The notes under the pieces were generated by a model. It saw only the letters and a program-made list of their open reading frames with translations, did no database searches and had not been told where the DNA came from. 64,000 nucleotides of DNA from Kozakia baliensis (lineage in GTDB: Bacteria > Pseudomonadota > Alphaproteobacteria > Acetobacterales > Acetobacteraceae), in assembly GCF_001787335.1 (NCBI RefSeq), contig NZ_CP014674.1, positions 1,754,501 through 1,818,500 on the forward strand, written 5' to 3'. Positions 36,175 through 43,838 of this stretch are shown piece by piece; the first letter of the stretch is position 1; each line of letters opens with the position of its first letter. Made by a program: the position numbers and the translations under genes.

Positions 36175-37125
36175 TTGCTTGCTCGCGCCTCGCGGCTGAT
36201 CCGTCTGTTGATCACCTTCACCATCCTCGCCGCCGCTGCCATCGTAATCATCATCCTGTGGGATTATTACACCGCCTCCCCTTGGACGCGTAATGGCCAG
36301 GTGCGTGCTCAGGTCGCCAACATCGCGCCGCGCATTTCCGGTCAGATTCTCGACGTGCGCGTGCATGACAACCAGTTCGTCCATAAGAATGATGTTCTTT
36401 ACGTGATCGATCCGTTCGATTTCAAAGTGCGTGTCGATGTCGCCACCGCCAATGTGGCGGAGCGAAAAGCCGATCTGGATTTCAAAATTTCCCAGTTCGA
36501 GCGTCGCCGTCTTATTCCGGGCGTCGCCGTATCGGGAGAAGAAAAACAGCAATTCGAAGCCGCCGCCGCCCAGGCGCGAGCGCAATATGAAGCCGCCATC
36601 GCCGACCTGCGTCAGGCCAGAATCAATCTCGAACGTACTGAAGTGCGCAGTTCCATCGATGGCTACGTCACCAATCTCATTATGCAGCCCGGCGACTACG
36701 CCACGGCAGGGCACGTCAATATTCAAATCATCGACGCTCATTCCTATTGGATAGACGGTTATTTCGAAGAAACGAAAATTCACGAGTTGAAAATCGGCGA
36801 TGCCGTGCGAATGGATTTGATGGGCGCGCATAGTGCCATGTTTGGACATGTCGAAAGCATCACGCGCGGTATCGCCAGCAACAACGCCGCCACATCGACC
36901 CAGGGCCTGCCGACGGTCGATCCAGTCTATACCTGGGTGCGGCTGGCGCAACGCATTCCCGTGCGCGTGCATATCGACATGATCCCGAAGGATTTGCAGC
37001 TTTCAGCGGGCATGACCGCCACCGTTACGATCGTTTCAGAGAAAGGCAATCGGCGCCATATGTCGCTGGAGGATGCTCTTCGCCATTTCAAAGACGATCT
37101 CCGTCATGTCTTTGGCTATTATTGA
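36175..37125 (+). CDS. aaeA: HlyD-family periplasmic adaptor, AaeA-like
   Basis: Membrane fusion protein that links the FUSC transporter to an outer membrane channel. I chose the TTG at 36175 (316 aa) because AAAGGG lies eight bases before it and it does not overlap aaeX; a TTG at 36136 would add 13 residues within aaeX. One membrane span lies near residues 8-28. A barrel-sandwich region follows (NGQVRAQVANIAPRISGQI), then a helical hairpin (about 85-145) and a beta-barrel domain (SYWIDGYFEETKIHEL). No TolC-type gene is nearby, so a channel encoded elsewhere is needed. Confidence 0.87.
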   Translation: MLARASRLIRLLITFTILAAAAIVIIILWDYYTASPWTRNGQVRAQVANIAPRISGQILDVRVHDNQFVHKNDVLYVIDPFDFKVRVDVATANVAERKADLDFKISQFERRRLIPGVAVSGEEKQQFEAAAAQARAQYEAAIADLRQARINLERTEVRSSIDGYVTNLIMQPGDYATAGHVNIQIIDAHSYWIDGYFEETKIHELKIGDAVRMDLMGAHSAMFGHVESITRGIASNNAATSTQGLPTVDPVYTWVRLAQRIPVRVHIDMIPKDLQLSAGMTATVTIVSEKGNRRHMSLEDALRHFKDDLRHVFGYY

Positions 37126-37149
37126 TCTTCTTCCAAAGGTAGGCAATCC

Positions 37150-37749
37150 ATGTCCTTATTCGGCGCGAACCATGCTCTGATTATCGTCGATGTTCAGAAC
37201 GATTTCCTGCCCGGCGGCGCATTGGGCGTTGCGGGCGGAAGCGCTGTTATCGCGCCGATCAACCGCCTAGCCGCGCAGCCGTTTGGCGTCGTAGTCGCGA
37301 GCCAGGATTGGCACCCAGCGGATCATTGTTCTTTCGGTGCACAAGGTGGGCCTTGGCCTTCTCATTGCGTGGCAGGCAGCCATGGCGCTGCGCTGGCTTC
37401 ATCGCTCGATCAGCGCTCTATCGGCCATATTCTTCGCAAAGGCATGCACCAGAAATGCGATTCTTATTCCGCCTTTTTCGATAACGATCATATTCACAGC
37501 ACTGGGTTAGATGGCCTTTTACGCAACCTGAAAATCGATCATCTCGTCATCACCGGTCTAGCGCTCGATTATTGCGTAGCGCACACGGCGCGAGATGCGC
37601 GGAAATTGGGCTTCGATGTTTCCATCGTGATGGATGCCACGCGTGCGATCGCGCAGGACATTACAATGGTGTGCACCGAACTTTCCAACTTGGGCGTGCA
37701 TCTTTTGCAGAAGAAAACAGTTATTTCCTCTGAAGATTCAAAACGATAG
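37150..37749 (+). CDS. pncA: Nicotinamidase / isochorismatase-like hydrolase
   Basis: Converts nicotinamide to nicotinate in the NAD salvage pathway. The 199-aa product has the catalytic triad pattern: Asp in IIVDVQNDFLPGG near residue 14, Lys in RKGMHQKCDSYSAF near 98 and Cys in ALDYCVAHTARDA near 142. Metal-binding residues are visible in SQDWHPADHCSF. AAAGGTAGG precedes the ATG. It lies 24 bases after the adaptor gene and eight before the lysozyme inhibitor gene, so all may be in one transcript. Confidence 0.93.
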   Translation: MSLFGANHALIIVDVQNDFLPGGALGVAGGSAVIAPINRLAAQPFGVVVASQDWHPADHCSFGAQGGPWPSHCVAGSHGAALASSLDQRSIGHILRKGMHQKCDSYSAFFDNDHIHSTGLDGLLRNLKIDHLVITGLALDYCVAHTARDARKLGFDVSIVMDATRAIAQDITMVCTELSNLGVHLLQKKTVISSEDSKR

Positions 37750-37757
37750 AGGAATCT

Positions 37758-38204
37758 ATGAGAGGTTTTCAGTTTATCGCGGCTCTCGCCATTGCTTGCC
37801 TGCCCGTTTCATATGCCTGGAGCGCAGAACCTCTCACGACGTCCTCCCTCGTAACTCAGCCATCGTTTCGTGCCGGATATCGCGCCATGACGCGCCTGCC
37901 TTCGTGGGTGGAAACCGCTCGCGCAACCTCCACGCCCGTCACGACCATCAGCATCGACGGCAAGTCTTATTATCTTGGGCATATGTGCAAACCGCATGAT
38001 TGCAGTGATGAGCAACTTGAAGTGATTTTAGAGAAAAACGGCAGCAAAGCCTGGGGGCTTCTCTCCGTGCAGAGCGGAACGAAGCTACGACAATTGATGC
38101 TGGGTGAACCGCCCGCGTCTATCGCCCGAAAGTTGGACAAGGCTTACGACGACAATAACCCAGATGATACGCCTTCATCTTCTAGCGAAAACCATGCTCG
38201 ATAA
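37758..38204 (+). CDS. ivy: Ivy family periplasmic lysozyme inhibitor
   Basis: The 148-aa product has a signal peptide (about residues 1-22, with a likely cleavage after AWSA). It also carries the hallmark of the Ivy family: the disulphide loop CKPHDC near residue 77, whose His enters the active site of C-type lysozyme in known Ivy proteins. LPSWVE near 48 and the IDGKSYYLGH strand also fit. Ivy blocks host lysozyme and has also been proposed to restrain lytic transglycosylases. GAGGAA precedes the ATG. The last 15 residues are polar and look disordered. Confidence 0.85.
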   Translation: MRGFQFIAALAIACLPVSYAWSAEPLTTSSLVTQPSFRAGYRAMTRLPSWVETARATSTPVTTISIDGKSYYLGHMCKPHDCSDEQLEVILEKNGSKAWGLLSVQSGTKLRQLMLGEPPASIARKLDKAYDDNNPDDTPSSSSENHAR

Positions 38205-38298
38205 AACGCACAATGGATATGGCGAGAAAGTTGAAGATGCGCTGGATAAGCCCGCGTTGATAGCTCATTTTATCTCGCTGAGAAAACGGACATTCATG

Positions 38299-38336
38299 GA
38301 AAACCCGGCGCTGTAGGCCGGGTTTTCTTGGTTTTT
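38299..38336. terminator. Strong bidirectional terminator
   Basis: A perfect 11-bp stem, GAAAACCCGGC (38299-38309) with GCCGGGTTTTC (38317-38327), encloses a 7-base loop. Plus-strand reading gives TTTTCTTGGTTTTT after the stem, ending the ivy transcript. Minus-strand reading gives TTTTC within the stem arm, and then the region upstream of ivy's end, so it can also stop the small minus-strand genes. Confidence 0.85.
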
Positions 38337-38499
38337 AATGCCGAAGTTGAAGCGGCTCTCGCCTGCCTGGATTAAGAGGATCGTCCTCATCCGGGATCGG
38401 TTCGAAAGGCCCGTTCGGATCGGGCGTCGGCGGCAAGTCAGGATCGACTTCAGGCGGTTGAGGCGGCACACCCGTCTCGCTCAGGCAAATTCCATTCAT
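38335..38499 (-). CDS. Small acidic proline-rich protein, 54 aa
   Basis: This gene is very short. The minus-strand ATG at 38497-38499 has GGAGG five bases before it, an excellent ribosome site, and the frame stays open for 54 codons to a TAA next to the terminator. The protein starts MNGICLSETG and continues as a Pro- and Asp-rich tail (PDLPPTPDPNGPF, then PIPDEDDPLNPG), ending in QLRH. It has no membrane span and one Cys. It is probably disordered. It lies 22 bases after the His-rich small gene and is likely co-transcribed with it. Function unknown. Confidence 0.65.
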   Translation of the reverse strand: MNGICLSETGVPPQPPEVDPDLPPTPDPNGPFEPIPDEDDPLNPGRREPLQLRH

Positions 38500-38521
38500 T
38501 GGAACCTCCATTCTCTGTTCC

Positions 38522-38695
38522 TTACGTCGTTTTTCCCTTTGTCGACTTACTACTGCTCTGCTCGTTCAGATTACTGAGATCCATCATCTTCTGGCCGCCG
38601 CGCCGCCCTGAACTGACGACGTAATGCGCCGCTCCGTAATGCGGAGCTTTATGGCGACCGGGTGTATGCTTGTGAGAATGACCTTTGTGCGACAT
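38522..38695 (-). CDS. Small histidine-rich protein, 57 aa
   Basis: The ATG at 38693-38695 on the minus strand has GAGGAG seven bases before it, giving 57 aa; a longer frame from 38770 lacks a ribosome site. The first 25 residues hold nine His (MSHKGHSHKHTPGRHKAPHY), then a GRRGGQKMMDLSNLNEQ stretch, then a Ser- and Lys-rich tail. The His cluster could bind a metal ion. Highly charged and without a membrane span, it may be a small stress or nucleic-acid-binding protein, but this is a guess. Confidence 0.62.
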   Translation of the reverse strand: MSHKGHSHKHTPGRHKAPHYGAAHYVVSSGRRGGQKMMDLSNLNEQSSSKSTKGKTT

Positions 38696-38754
38696 GGCGA
38701 ATCTCCTCTGCCATTCTTCACATGGGTAAGCACCTTCAGCTTGCAAAGGTAAAA

Positions 38755-38770
38755 ATGAAAATATTTTCAT
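38755..38770. promoter_or_regulatory. 16-bp perfect AT-rich palindrome, possible operator
   Basis: ATGAAAATATTTTCAT equals its own reverse complement. It lies about 60 bases before the start of the His-rich small gene and about 180 bases before the divergent secreted protein gene. A perfect 16-base dyad in a promoter region suggests a site for a dimeric regulator. The regulator is unknown. Confidence 0.45.
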
Positions 38771-38951
38771 AAAGGAGAGGCGGATAGGTTAACTTCGATA
38801 GAATCGACATCCCCAAAAGCGCACTTCTTTTCTGCGAACCCGTCATGGAATGTTTCAAGAAACGAAACTCCTGTTCATTGCCGTTTCAACTCAAAGAACG
38901 GTAGGAATAGGAGCGATTCTCACTTCAACAGAAAAGGACACGCGCAGCACC

Positions 38952-39620
38952 ATGCATCTCCGAAAAAAAGACCTCCTTTCTAAGCTGTTAGGTTCCACGC
39001 TTGCGGTCACCATGCTTGGGGCGCCTTCCTTCCTCATTCTCGCACCGTCGGCGCATGCTCAAGCAACCGCCATCACCGGCAATCAAGTCACGACGGCTAC
39101 GGTCGAGACGATCGATCCCGATACGAAGACGATTCTCCTGCGCGACCATACAGGCGGCTTGGTGACGGTCACGATTCCCAAAGACGCACATAATCTGCCG
39201 CACCTGCAACCTGGCGATCAGATCAACCTTCGGTTTTTCCAAACTATTGCCGCCGATATCGCCAAGCCTGACACGCCTCTGCCGGAATCAACCGTCTCAT
39301 CCGCTAAGGGTCTCGTTCATCGGCATCCACACGGCACGTTGATCTCTTTCCGTCGGCAGAGAGTACGTATTCTGGCGGTTAACACTACCAATCATACGGT
39401 AACTTTCATCGACCCCGATCAGATCACGCGCACGACGACCGTTCACCACAAACCGATGCAAGCTTTGCTCTCCACGCTCAAAGTCGGTGATGAAGTCGAT
39501 GTCACGACCATGGATGCCGTATCATTCGAAGTCACGAACCGCACCATCACGCCTGCGGTAACGGTATCGGAGAAAACCGGTCAGCAAACTCCGGCTGAAG
39601 CGCCTCATCCGCAGCAATAA
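38952..39620 (+). CDS. Secreted protein with two similar beta-rich repeats
   Basis: Not recognised as a named family. With the ATG at 38952 the product is 222 aa and has a clear signal peptide (about 1-36, ending APSAHAQA). Two related segments follow: about 40-95 (TVETIDPDTKTILLRD, then QPGDQINLRFF) and about 140-195 (ILAVNTTNHTVTFIDPD, then KVGDEVDVTT). Each has the pattern strand-turn-strand-VGDxV, suggesting a duplicated small beta domain as in DUF5666-type proteins. An upstream in-frame ATG at 38850 would hide the signal and is less likely. Confidence 0.72.
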   Translation: MHLRKKDLLSKLLGSTLAVTMLGAPSFLILAPSAHAQATAITGNQVTTATVETIDPDTKTILLRDHTGGLVTVTIPKDAHNLPHLQPGDQINLRFFQTIAADIAKPDTPLPESTVSSAKGLVHRHPHGTLISFRRQRVRILAVNTTNHTVTFIDPDQITRTTTVHHKPMQALLSTLKVGDEVDVTTMDAVSFEVTNRTITPAVTVSEKTGQQTPAEAPHPQQ

Positions 39621-39661
39621 GCCAACTTACGATCCAGCCGAGCGCAGAGGCCAGCGATTGG

Positions 39662-39735
39662 CGCGCCCTGCTGGATTCGAACCAGCGACCCACAGCTTAG
39701 AAGGCTGTTGCTCTATCCAACTGAGCTAAGGGCGC
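39662..39735 (-). tRNA. tRNA-Arg (anticodon TCT)
   Basis: On the minus strand the sequence folds as a full cloverleaf of 74 nt. The acceptor stem is GCGCCCT with AGGGCGC, and the D arm is GCTCAGTTGGATAGAGC. The anticodon stem ACAGC/GCTGT has the loop CTTCTAA, and the T arm is GCTGGTTCGAATCCAGC. The anticodon at positions 34-36 is TCT, which reads AGA and AGG. CCA is not encoded. Confidence 0.97.
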
Positions 39736-39871
39736 AAATCGCGATGGAGATGCGAAGTCGTCGTTAGAATCTGAACGGATCGCCCGCTCATTTCAACACG
39801 GTGATGCTCATCGGATCAGTCCGCTTAGGCGCAAAGGCCTTTGGCTGATCTCGATAAAGACAAATAAGTGG

Positions 39872-39945
39872 TCGGGGCGCCCGGACTCGAACCGGGGGCC
39901 TCTTGTACCCAAAACAAGCGCGCTACCAGGCTGCGCCACGCCCCG
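39872..39945 (-). tRNA. tRNA-Pro (anticodon TGG)
   Basis: A complete cloverleaf of 74 nt on the minus strand. The acceptor stem is CGGGGCG with CGCCCCG, and the anticodon stem CTTGT/ACAAG carries the loop TTTGGGT. The T arm is CCCGGTTCGAGTCCGGG. The anticodon is TGG (proline). CCA is not encoded. It lies upstream of tRNA-Arg on the same strand with a gap of 136 bases that shows nothing else. Confidence 0.97.
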
Positions 39946-39969
39946 AACGCGCGGACCCTACCGCATCAT

Positions 39970-40014
39970 GCGGTCAGGTGAAATCACCTAACCGCAAAAA
40001 AAACGATTTTTTTT
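39970..40014 (-). other. Hairpin and A8/T8 inverted repeat after gpt
   Basis: Read on the minus strand just after the gpt stop there is A8-TCG-T8 (40014 to 39996). A stem then pairs GCGGTTAGGTG with CACCTGACCGC (39995 to 39970), with one U-G pair in RNA. The order T-run then hairpin is the reverse of an intrinsic terminator, so termination by this element is uncertain. It separates gpt from tRNA-Pro. Confidence 0.45.
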
Positions 40015-40496
40015 CAATTTGCATTTCGCGCCAACGGCGGAACGAACAACGGCGCGGTATCCCACGGGAACAAAACCCAGGTGTCCTGCGCCACTTCCAT
40101 AACATATTGATCGGTATGCGGTTTGCCGTTCGGCTTGGCATACAGGCAAGCGAAATGTGCTTTGGGCAGAACTTCGCGCACGACGCGAGCCGTATCTCCC
40201 GAATCGACGAGATCGTCGATAATCAGAAAGCCTTCGCCGTCTCCTGCCGCGACTGGTGCTTTGACGACTTTCGGCTCTTTCTGATCCTGAGCGCTTTCAC
40301 CGGAATAGCTTACGACCGAAATCGATTCGACCAAGCGGCAATCGAGTTCGCGCGCAATAATCGCGGCGGGAATCAAGCCACCGCGCGTTACGGCGACGAT
40401 TCCCTTAAACGGGGCGCGTGTTATCAACGCCGAAGCGAGCGTACGGGCATCCCGATGTAGCTGATCCCAGGTGACGGTCGCATAATTTGTGGCCAT
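40014..40496 (-). CDS. gpt: Xanthine-guanine phosphoribosyltransferase
   Basis: Salvages guanine and xanthine by transfer of ribose phosphate from PRPP. The 160-aa product has IVAVTRGGLIPAAIIARELD near 33 and the PRPP-binding FLIIDDLVDSGDTARVV near 90. The C-terminal DTWVLFPWD is typical of Gpt. The ATG overlaps the stop of the CsaA-like gene upstream by one base (TGATG), so the two genes form an operon. Confidence 0.94.
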   Translation of the reverse strand: MATNYATVTWDQLHRDARTLASALITRAPFKGIVAVTRGGLIPAAIIARELDCRLVESISVVSYSGESAQDQKEPKVVKAPVAAGDGEGFLIIDDLVDSGDTARVVREVLPKAHFACLYAKPNGKPHTDQYVMEVAQDTWVLFPWDTAPLFVPPLARNAN

Positions 40497-40852
40497 CAGA
40501 ACAGTTTTCCTCCATCCGGCACGCGTTGGTCAGGGCGAATAAGCACCACCTCGCCGGAACGATCCGGCATACCGAGCGCCAGCACTTGATTGAACGATGT
40601 GACTTGAGGACGTGGATTAACCACAGCACAGACCTGGCTGCCAATAAGCTGATCCGCTTTATATCGCTTACTGAGCTTCGTCGCCGTGCGCCTGATGCCG
40701 AATTGGGGGCCGAAATCGATCCACATTTGCGTCACGCCCGCATCAAGCCGCGCCTGCGTTACTGTGCCGACGCGAATATCGAGCGCATCGGAGGCAGTTG
40801 AAAAAGCCGGTTGGCCCGAGTCGGGTTCAATAACAAGCAAAGAGGCGTTCAT
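40496..40852 (-). CDS. CsaA-like tRNA-binding domain protein
   Basis: A 118-aa protein with the EMAP/Arc1p-type OB fold. Key features are LDIRVGTVTQARLD near residue 25, QLIGSQVCAVVNPRPQ near 69 and MPDRSGEVVLIRPDQRVPDGGKL at the C-terminus, shown only in part as the final block. CsaA proteins bind tRNA and have chaperone-like effects. I chose the ATG at 40850-40852; the frame stays open upstream, but the extension is antisense to the divergent MFS gene and is not protein-like. It is coupled to gpt. Confidence 0.85.
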   Translation of the reverse strand: MNASLLVIEPDSGQPAFSTASDALDIRVGTVTQARLDAGVTQMWIDFGPQFGIRRTATKLSKRYKADQLIGSQVCAVVNPRPQVTSFNQVLALGMPDRSGEVVLIRPDQRVPDGGKLF

Positions 40853-40936
40853 CGGCCGATGCTGCCTTCCTCCACGCAATTTTGCAACGATAACGCATTT
40901 CGCCGAACTGCTGCGGTTCCTATAGTCATTCCAATC

Positions 40937-42190
40937 ATGGCCGATCCCCAATTCGCGGAAATCCCGCAAGCTCCCGATTCGATCCGACATCTGCCAGGGC
41001 TTCGCCCTTTCCTTGCCGGACGCACCCTTTCCGCACTCTCGGCCCAGGTCCTCGCCGTCGCGGTCGGGTGGCAGATTTACGCCATTACCCATAGCGTCAT
41101 GGCGCTCGGATGGGTCGGACTTGTTCAGTTCTTGCCGATGCTCACCTTGGTGTTCGTCTCCGGACATGTAGCGGACCGATATAACCGCAAGCGTATCGTC
41201 ATGATCTGCCAAGGTCTGGAGACCCTCGCCGCTGCGCTGATGGCGTTGGCCACGTTCACCGAGCAACTTGCACCTTGGACGATTTACGTATTGGTTGCCG
41301 TATTCGGCGCGCTGCGTTCGTTCGAAGCGCCCTGCCAGCAGACGTTCTTGCCATCGATCGCAACGCCCGCGCAATTTCCACGCGCGGCCGCACTGTCCTC
41401 CTCACTGTTTCAAACCGCCTCTATCGTCGGCCCTTCCCTCGGTGGCCTGCTCTACGGTCTTGGAGCGGATATGTGCTATCTTCTCTGTGCCCTGGGCTTC
41501 GCCAGCGCATTGATTTCGACATCGCTTCTGAAACTGCGTCCCGTCGCCACAACACGTGCACCCATCAGCCTCGAATCGGTATTCGGTGGAATCGCCTTCC
41601 TCCGCAGGCGGCGCGACATGTTCGGCGCCATTTCACTCGATCTTTTCGCCGTGCTTTTCGGTGGGGCGACCGCCATGTTGCCCGTCTATGCCAACGATAT
41701 CCTGCATCTTGGTCCCATCGGCCTTGGCGTTCTTCGGGCTTCTCCAGCGCTGGGCGCATTAGCCTGCTCGCTAGTGCTGGCGCGCTATCCGTTACGTTCG
41801 AAAGCCGGGCCGATCATGTTCATCTCTGTCGCGGTCTTTGGCATCGCCACCATCGTTTTCGGCTTTTCCCACACTCTGCTGCCTTCTGTCCTTTCCTTGG
41901 CGGTTCTTGGCGCGGCAGATGTGATCAGCGTGGTGGTTCGGGGCGCCCTTACCCAACTCGCTACTCCTGACAACATGCGCGGGCGTGTTTCCGCCGTGAA
42001 CATGTTGTTCATCGGTTCCAGCAATCAGCTTGGCGAGTTCGAAAGCGGCATGCTGGCGGGCGCTATCGGTGCAGAAGCCGCCGTCGTGGCAGGTGGCATT
42101 GGAACTCTGCTAGTAGCTGGGCTTTGGATAAAATTATTCCCAGGCCTTTGGGCGCTGGACCGGCTCGATCAGATCAGGCCAGAAGAATAA
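40937..42190 (+). CDS. Major facilitator superfamily transporter, EntS-like group
   Basis: A 417-aa membrane protein with about twelve spans. The loop motif GHVADRYNRKR near residue 74 and a second one near 300 are typical of MFS drug or siderophore exporters (MFS_3/EntS type). I chose the ATG at 40937; a longer frame from 40811 has no ribosome site. TATAGT at 40921-40926 could be a -10 box, which would leave almost no leader. The divergent CsaA-like gene starts 84 bases away. The substrate is unknown. Confidence 0.83.
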   Translation: MADPQFAEIPQAPDSIRHLPGLRPFLAGRTLSALSAQVLAVAVGWQIYAITHSVMALGWVGLVQFLPMLTLVFVSGHVADRYNRKRIVMICQGLETLAAALMALATFTEQLAPWTIYVLVAVFGALRSFEAPCQQTFLPSIATPAQFPRAAALSSSLFQTASIVGPSLGGLLYGLGADMCYLLCALGFASALISTSLLKLRPVATTRAPISLESVFGGIAFLRRRRDMFGAISLDLFAVLFGGATAMLPVYANDILHLGPIGLGVLRASPALGALACSLVLARYPLRSKAGPIMFISVAVFGIATIVFGFSHTLLPSVLSLAVLGAADVISVVVRGALTQLATPDNMRGRVSAVNMLFIGSSNQLGEFESGMLAGAIGAEAAVVAGGIGTLLVAGLWIKLFPGLWALDRLDQIRPEE

Positions 42191-42217
42191 AGATTTGATT
42201 TTTAAGGGAAAAATGCC

Positions 42218-42293
42218 TGGCTCCCGAAGTAGGACTCGAACCTACGACCCAGCGATTAACAGTCGCTTGCTCTACCAACTGAGCTATTCGGGA
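42218..42293 (-). tRNA. tRNA-Asn (anticodon GTT)
   Basis: A complete cloverleaf of 76 nt on the minus strand, with CCA encoded. The acceptor stem is TCCCGAA with TTCGGGA. The anticodon stem AGCGA/TCGCT carries the loop CTGTTAA, giving anticodon GTT. The T arm is GTAGGTTCGAGTCCTAC. Confidence 0.97.
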
Positions 42294-42366
42294 CCGGCGA
42301 GGCAGTGTGTAGCGAAGCCTTCGCTTCGGGTAAACCCCTCTTTTAAAATTTTTGGAGATTTCTTGA

Positions 42367-43368
42367 ATGTCGGTTCTGAAGCGGCGCGGACTGGTCCTTG
42401 GAGGCGGTGTCGCACTTGCCGCTGCTCTCATCGAGACGCGCCATTTCTTACATCCCCAGCGCCATGTCACGACGGATGGAAAAATCCGCCACGTACGCCT
42501 TGCCTGGCCCGAAGCAGCCTACGATCCGATTTACGATCTTTGTCGGAATGATTTGTTCTCACGCTTTTCCCTGGATGTGGAACTTGCCGATACATCTAGC
42601 GGAAATATGGCGATTGATGCCGTTCGCAGCGGCCGCGCCGATGCCGCTGTCGCCCCGATTCTCGATTGGATTCCGGCACTCTATACGTCTCGGCCAGACC
42701 AGATCCCCGCAAAACTCGTCAGCAGTGTCAATGGCGGCAGCTATCGTTTACTCGTGCGGCGTAGCCTGCACCTTCATAAGGTTAGCGATTTGGCAGGAAA
42801 ACGCGTTGGCGTGCGCGATATGGAAGGGGCCGACCGCCGATTCATCAGCATTAAATTGCGCCGCCGTGGCATGCACCCCACCGATTCGGTCAATTGGATC
42901 GCCATGCCGAATGACGACATGGCTGGAGCGCTCCGTACGGGTGAGATCGATGCCGTCGCCGTACATGATCCCGCAGGCTGGCAGATTCTTCAGGAAACCA
43001 AGGGTTTAACCTGGAATATGATCGACAGCATGACGAGCGCGGAACGTGAGCGAGTCGATTTGGCGCTGGGCATTGCTTCGGGCAGACTTCGCGACGATCC
43101 CGGCCTGACGTCATCGCTCATTCTCGCACTTCGTGCCGCCGCCAAGTCTTTCCCCACCAAGCGGGCCGAACTCGCCAAGCAAATGCAAGAGGATGACAAC
43201 GCACCATCAGACCCAAGAGGAATGCTTGATCGGCAAATTGGTGGGCATGTCGTGATCGGTCATGACCTGCGAGTGCAGATCGAGCAATATATCGATGAAC
43301 TCAAACTCATCGGGATCATGCGCGATTCGGACAATACCACGCAGATCGCCCACATGCTTTCCGCTTAG
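42367..43368 (+). CDS. Orphan ABC substrate-binding protein (NitT/TauT type)
   Basis: The 333-aa product resembles periplasmic binding proteins of the nitrate, sulphonate or taurine group. It has an N-terminal export signal ([16 protein letters not shown], possibly Tat type because of the Arg pair), [12 protein letters not shown] near 78, the [21 protein letters not shown] region near 122 and [13 protein letters not shown] near 196. No permease or ATPase gene lies next to it: the neighbours are a tRNA and the convergent rnhA, whose stop overlaps by four bases. The ligand is unknown. Confidence 0.78.
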   Translation: MSVLKRRGLVLGGGVALAAALIETRHFLHPQRHVTTDGKIRHVRLAWPEAAYDPIYDLCRNDLFSRFSLDVELADTSSGNMAIDAVRSGRADAAVAPILDWIPALYTSRPDQIPAKLVSSVNGGSYRLLVRRSLHLHKVSDLAGKRVGVRDMEGADRRFISIKLRRRGMHPTDSVNWIAMPNDDMAGALRTGEIDAVAVHDPAGWQILQETKGLTWNMIDSMTSAERERVDLALGIASGRLRDDPGLTSSLILALRAAAKSFPTKRAELAKQMQEDDNAPSDPRGMLDRQIGGHVVIGHDLRVQIEQYIDELKLIGIMRDSDNTTQIAHMLSA

Positions 43369-43838
43369 GCCAGTTCGGATTCGATCGCTTCTCGCGCCAA
43401 GGTGGCCAAGCGATCAACGCGCTCGTTCTCGACATTGCCGCTATGACCGCGCACCCAATGCCAAGAGACCGTGTGGCGCTTATCCGCCTCCAGAATACGT
43501 TGCCACAAATCCATGTTCTTGACCGGATCGCCCGAAGCGCTGCGCCAATTTCGCCGGACCCATCCGGTATGCCAGCGCGTAATCCCGTTTCGCAGATATT
43601 CGCTGTCGGTGTGCAGCTTTACCACGCAGGGCCGCTTCAGCGCTTCGAGCGCTTCGGCCGCCGCTGTCAGTTCCATCCGATTATTCGTGGTGTCTTTTTC
43701 GCCGCCGGACATTTCGCGTTCATGCCCGCGCGCGCGCAAAAGCACTGCCCAGCCACCTGGCCCAGGGTTGGGCTTGCAACCCCCATCGGTCCAGATCTCC
43801 ACCACCATGTCGTTCGGCGTCTCCACAGCTTCAGACAT
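43365..43838 (-). CDS. rnhA: Ribonuclease HI
   Basis: Degrades the RNA strand of RNA-DNA hybrids. The 157-aa product has the catalytic [13 protein letters not shown] near residue 18, the metal-binding Glu in [12 protein letters not shown] near 53, the Asp in [12 protein letters not shown] near 76 and the C-terminal [18 protein letters not shown]. It overlaps the end of thrB by eight bases; ispH-thrB-rnhA is a known alphaproteobacterial order. Confidence 0.96.
   Translation of the reverse strand: MSEAVETPNDMVVEIWTDGGCKPNPGPGGWAVLLRARGHEREMSGGEKDTTNNRMELTAAAEALEALKRPCVVKLHTDSEYLRNGITRWHTGWVRRNWRSASGDPVKNMDLWQRILEADKRHTVSWHWVRGHSGNVENERVDRLATLAREAIESELA

Noticed and set aside
38194-38316. A 40-codon plus-strand frame from the end of ivy into the terminator
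   Set aside because: It has no ribosome site, overlaps ivy in another frame and its stop falls in the terminator loop; probably chance.
40853-41374. N-terminal extension of the CsaA-like frame to 292 codons
   Set aside because: The extra part lies antisense to the start of the MFS gene and is low quality; the OB-fold protein is complete from the ATG at 40852.
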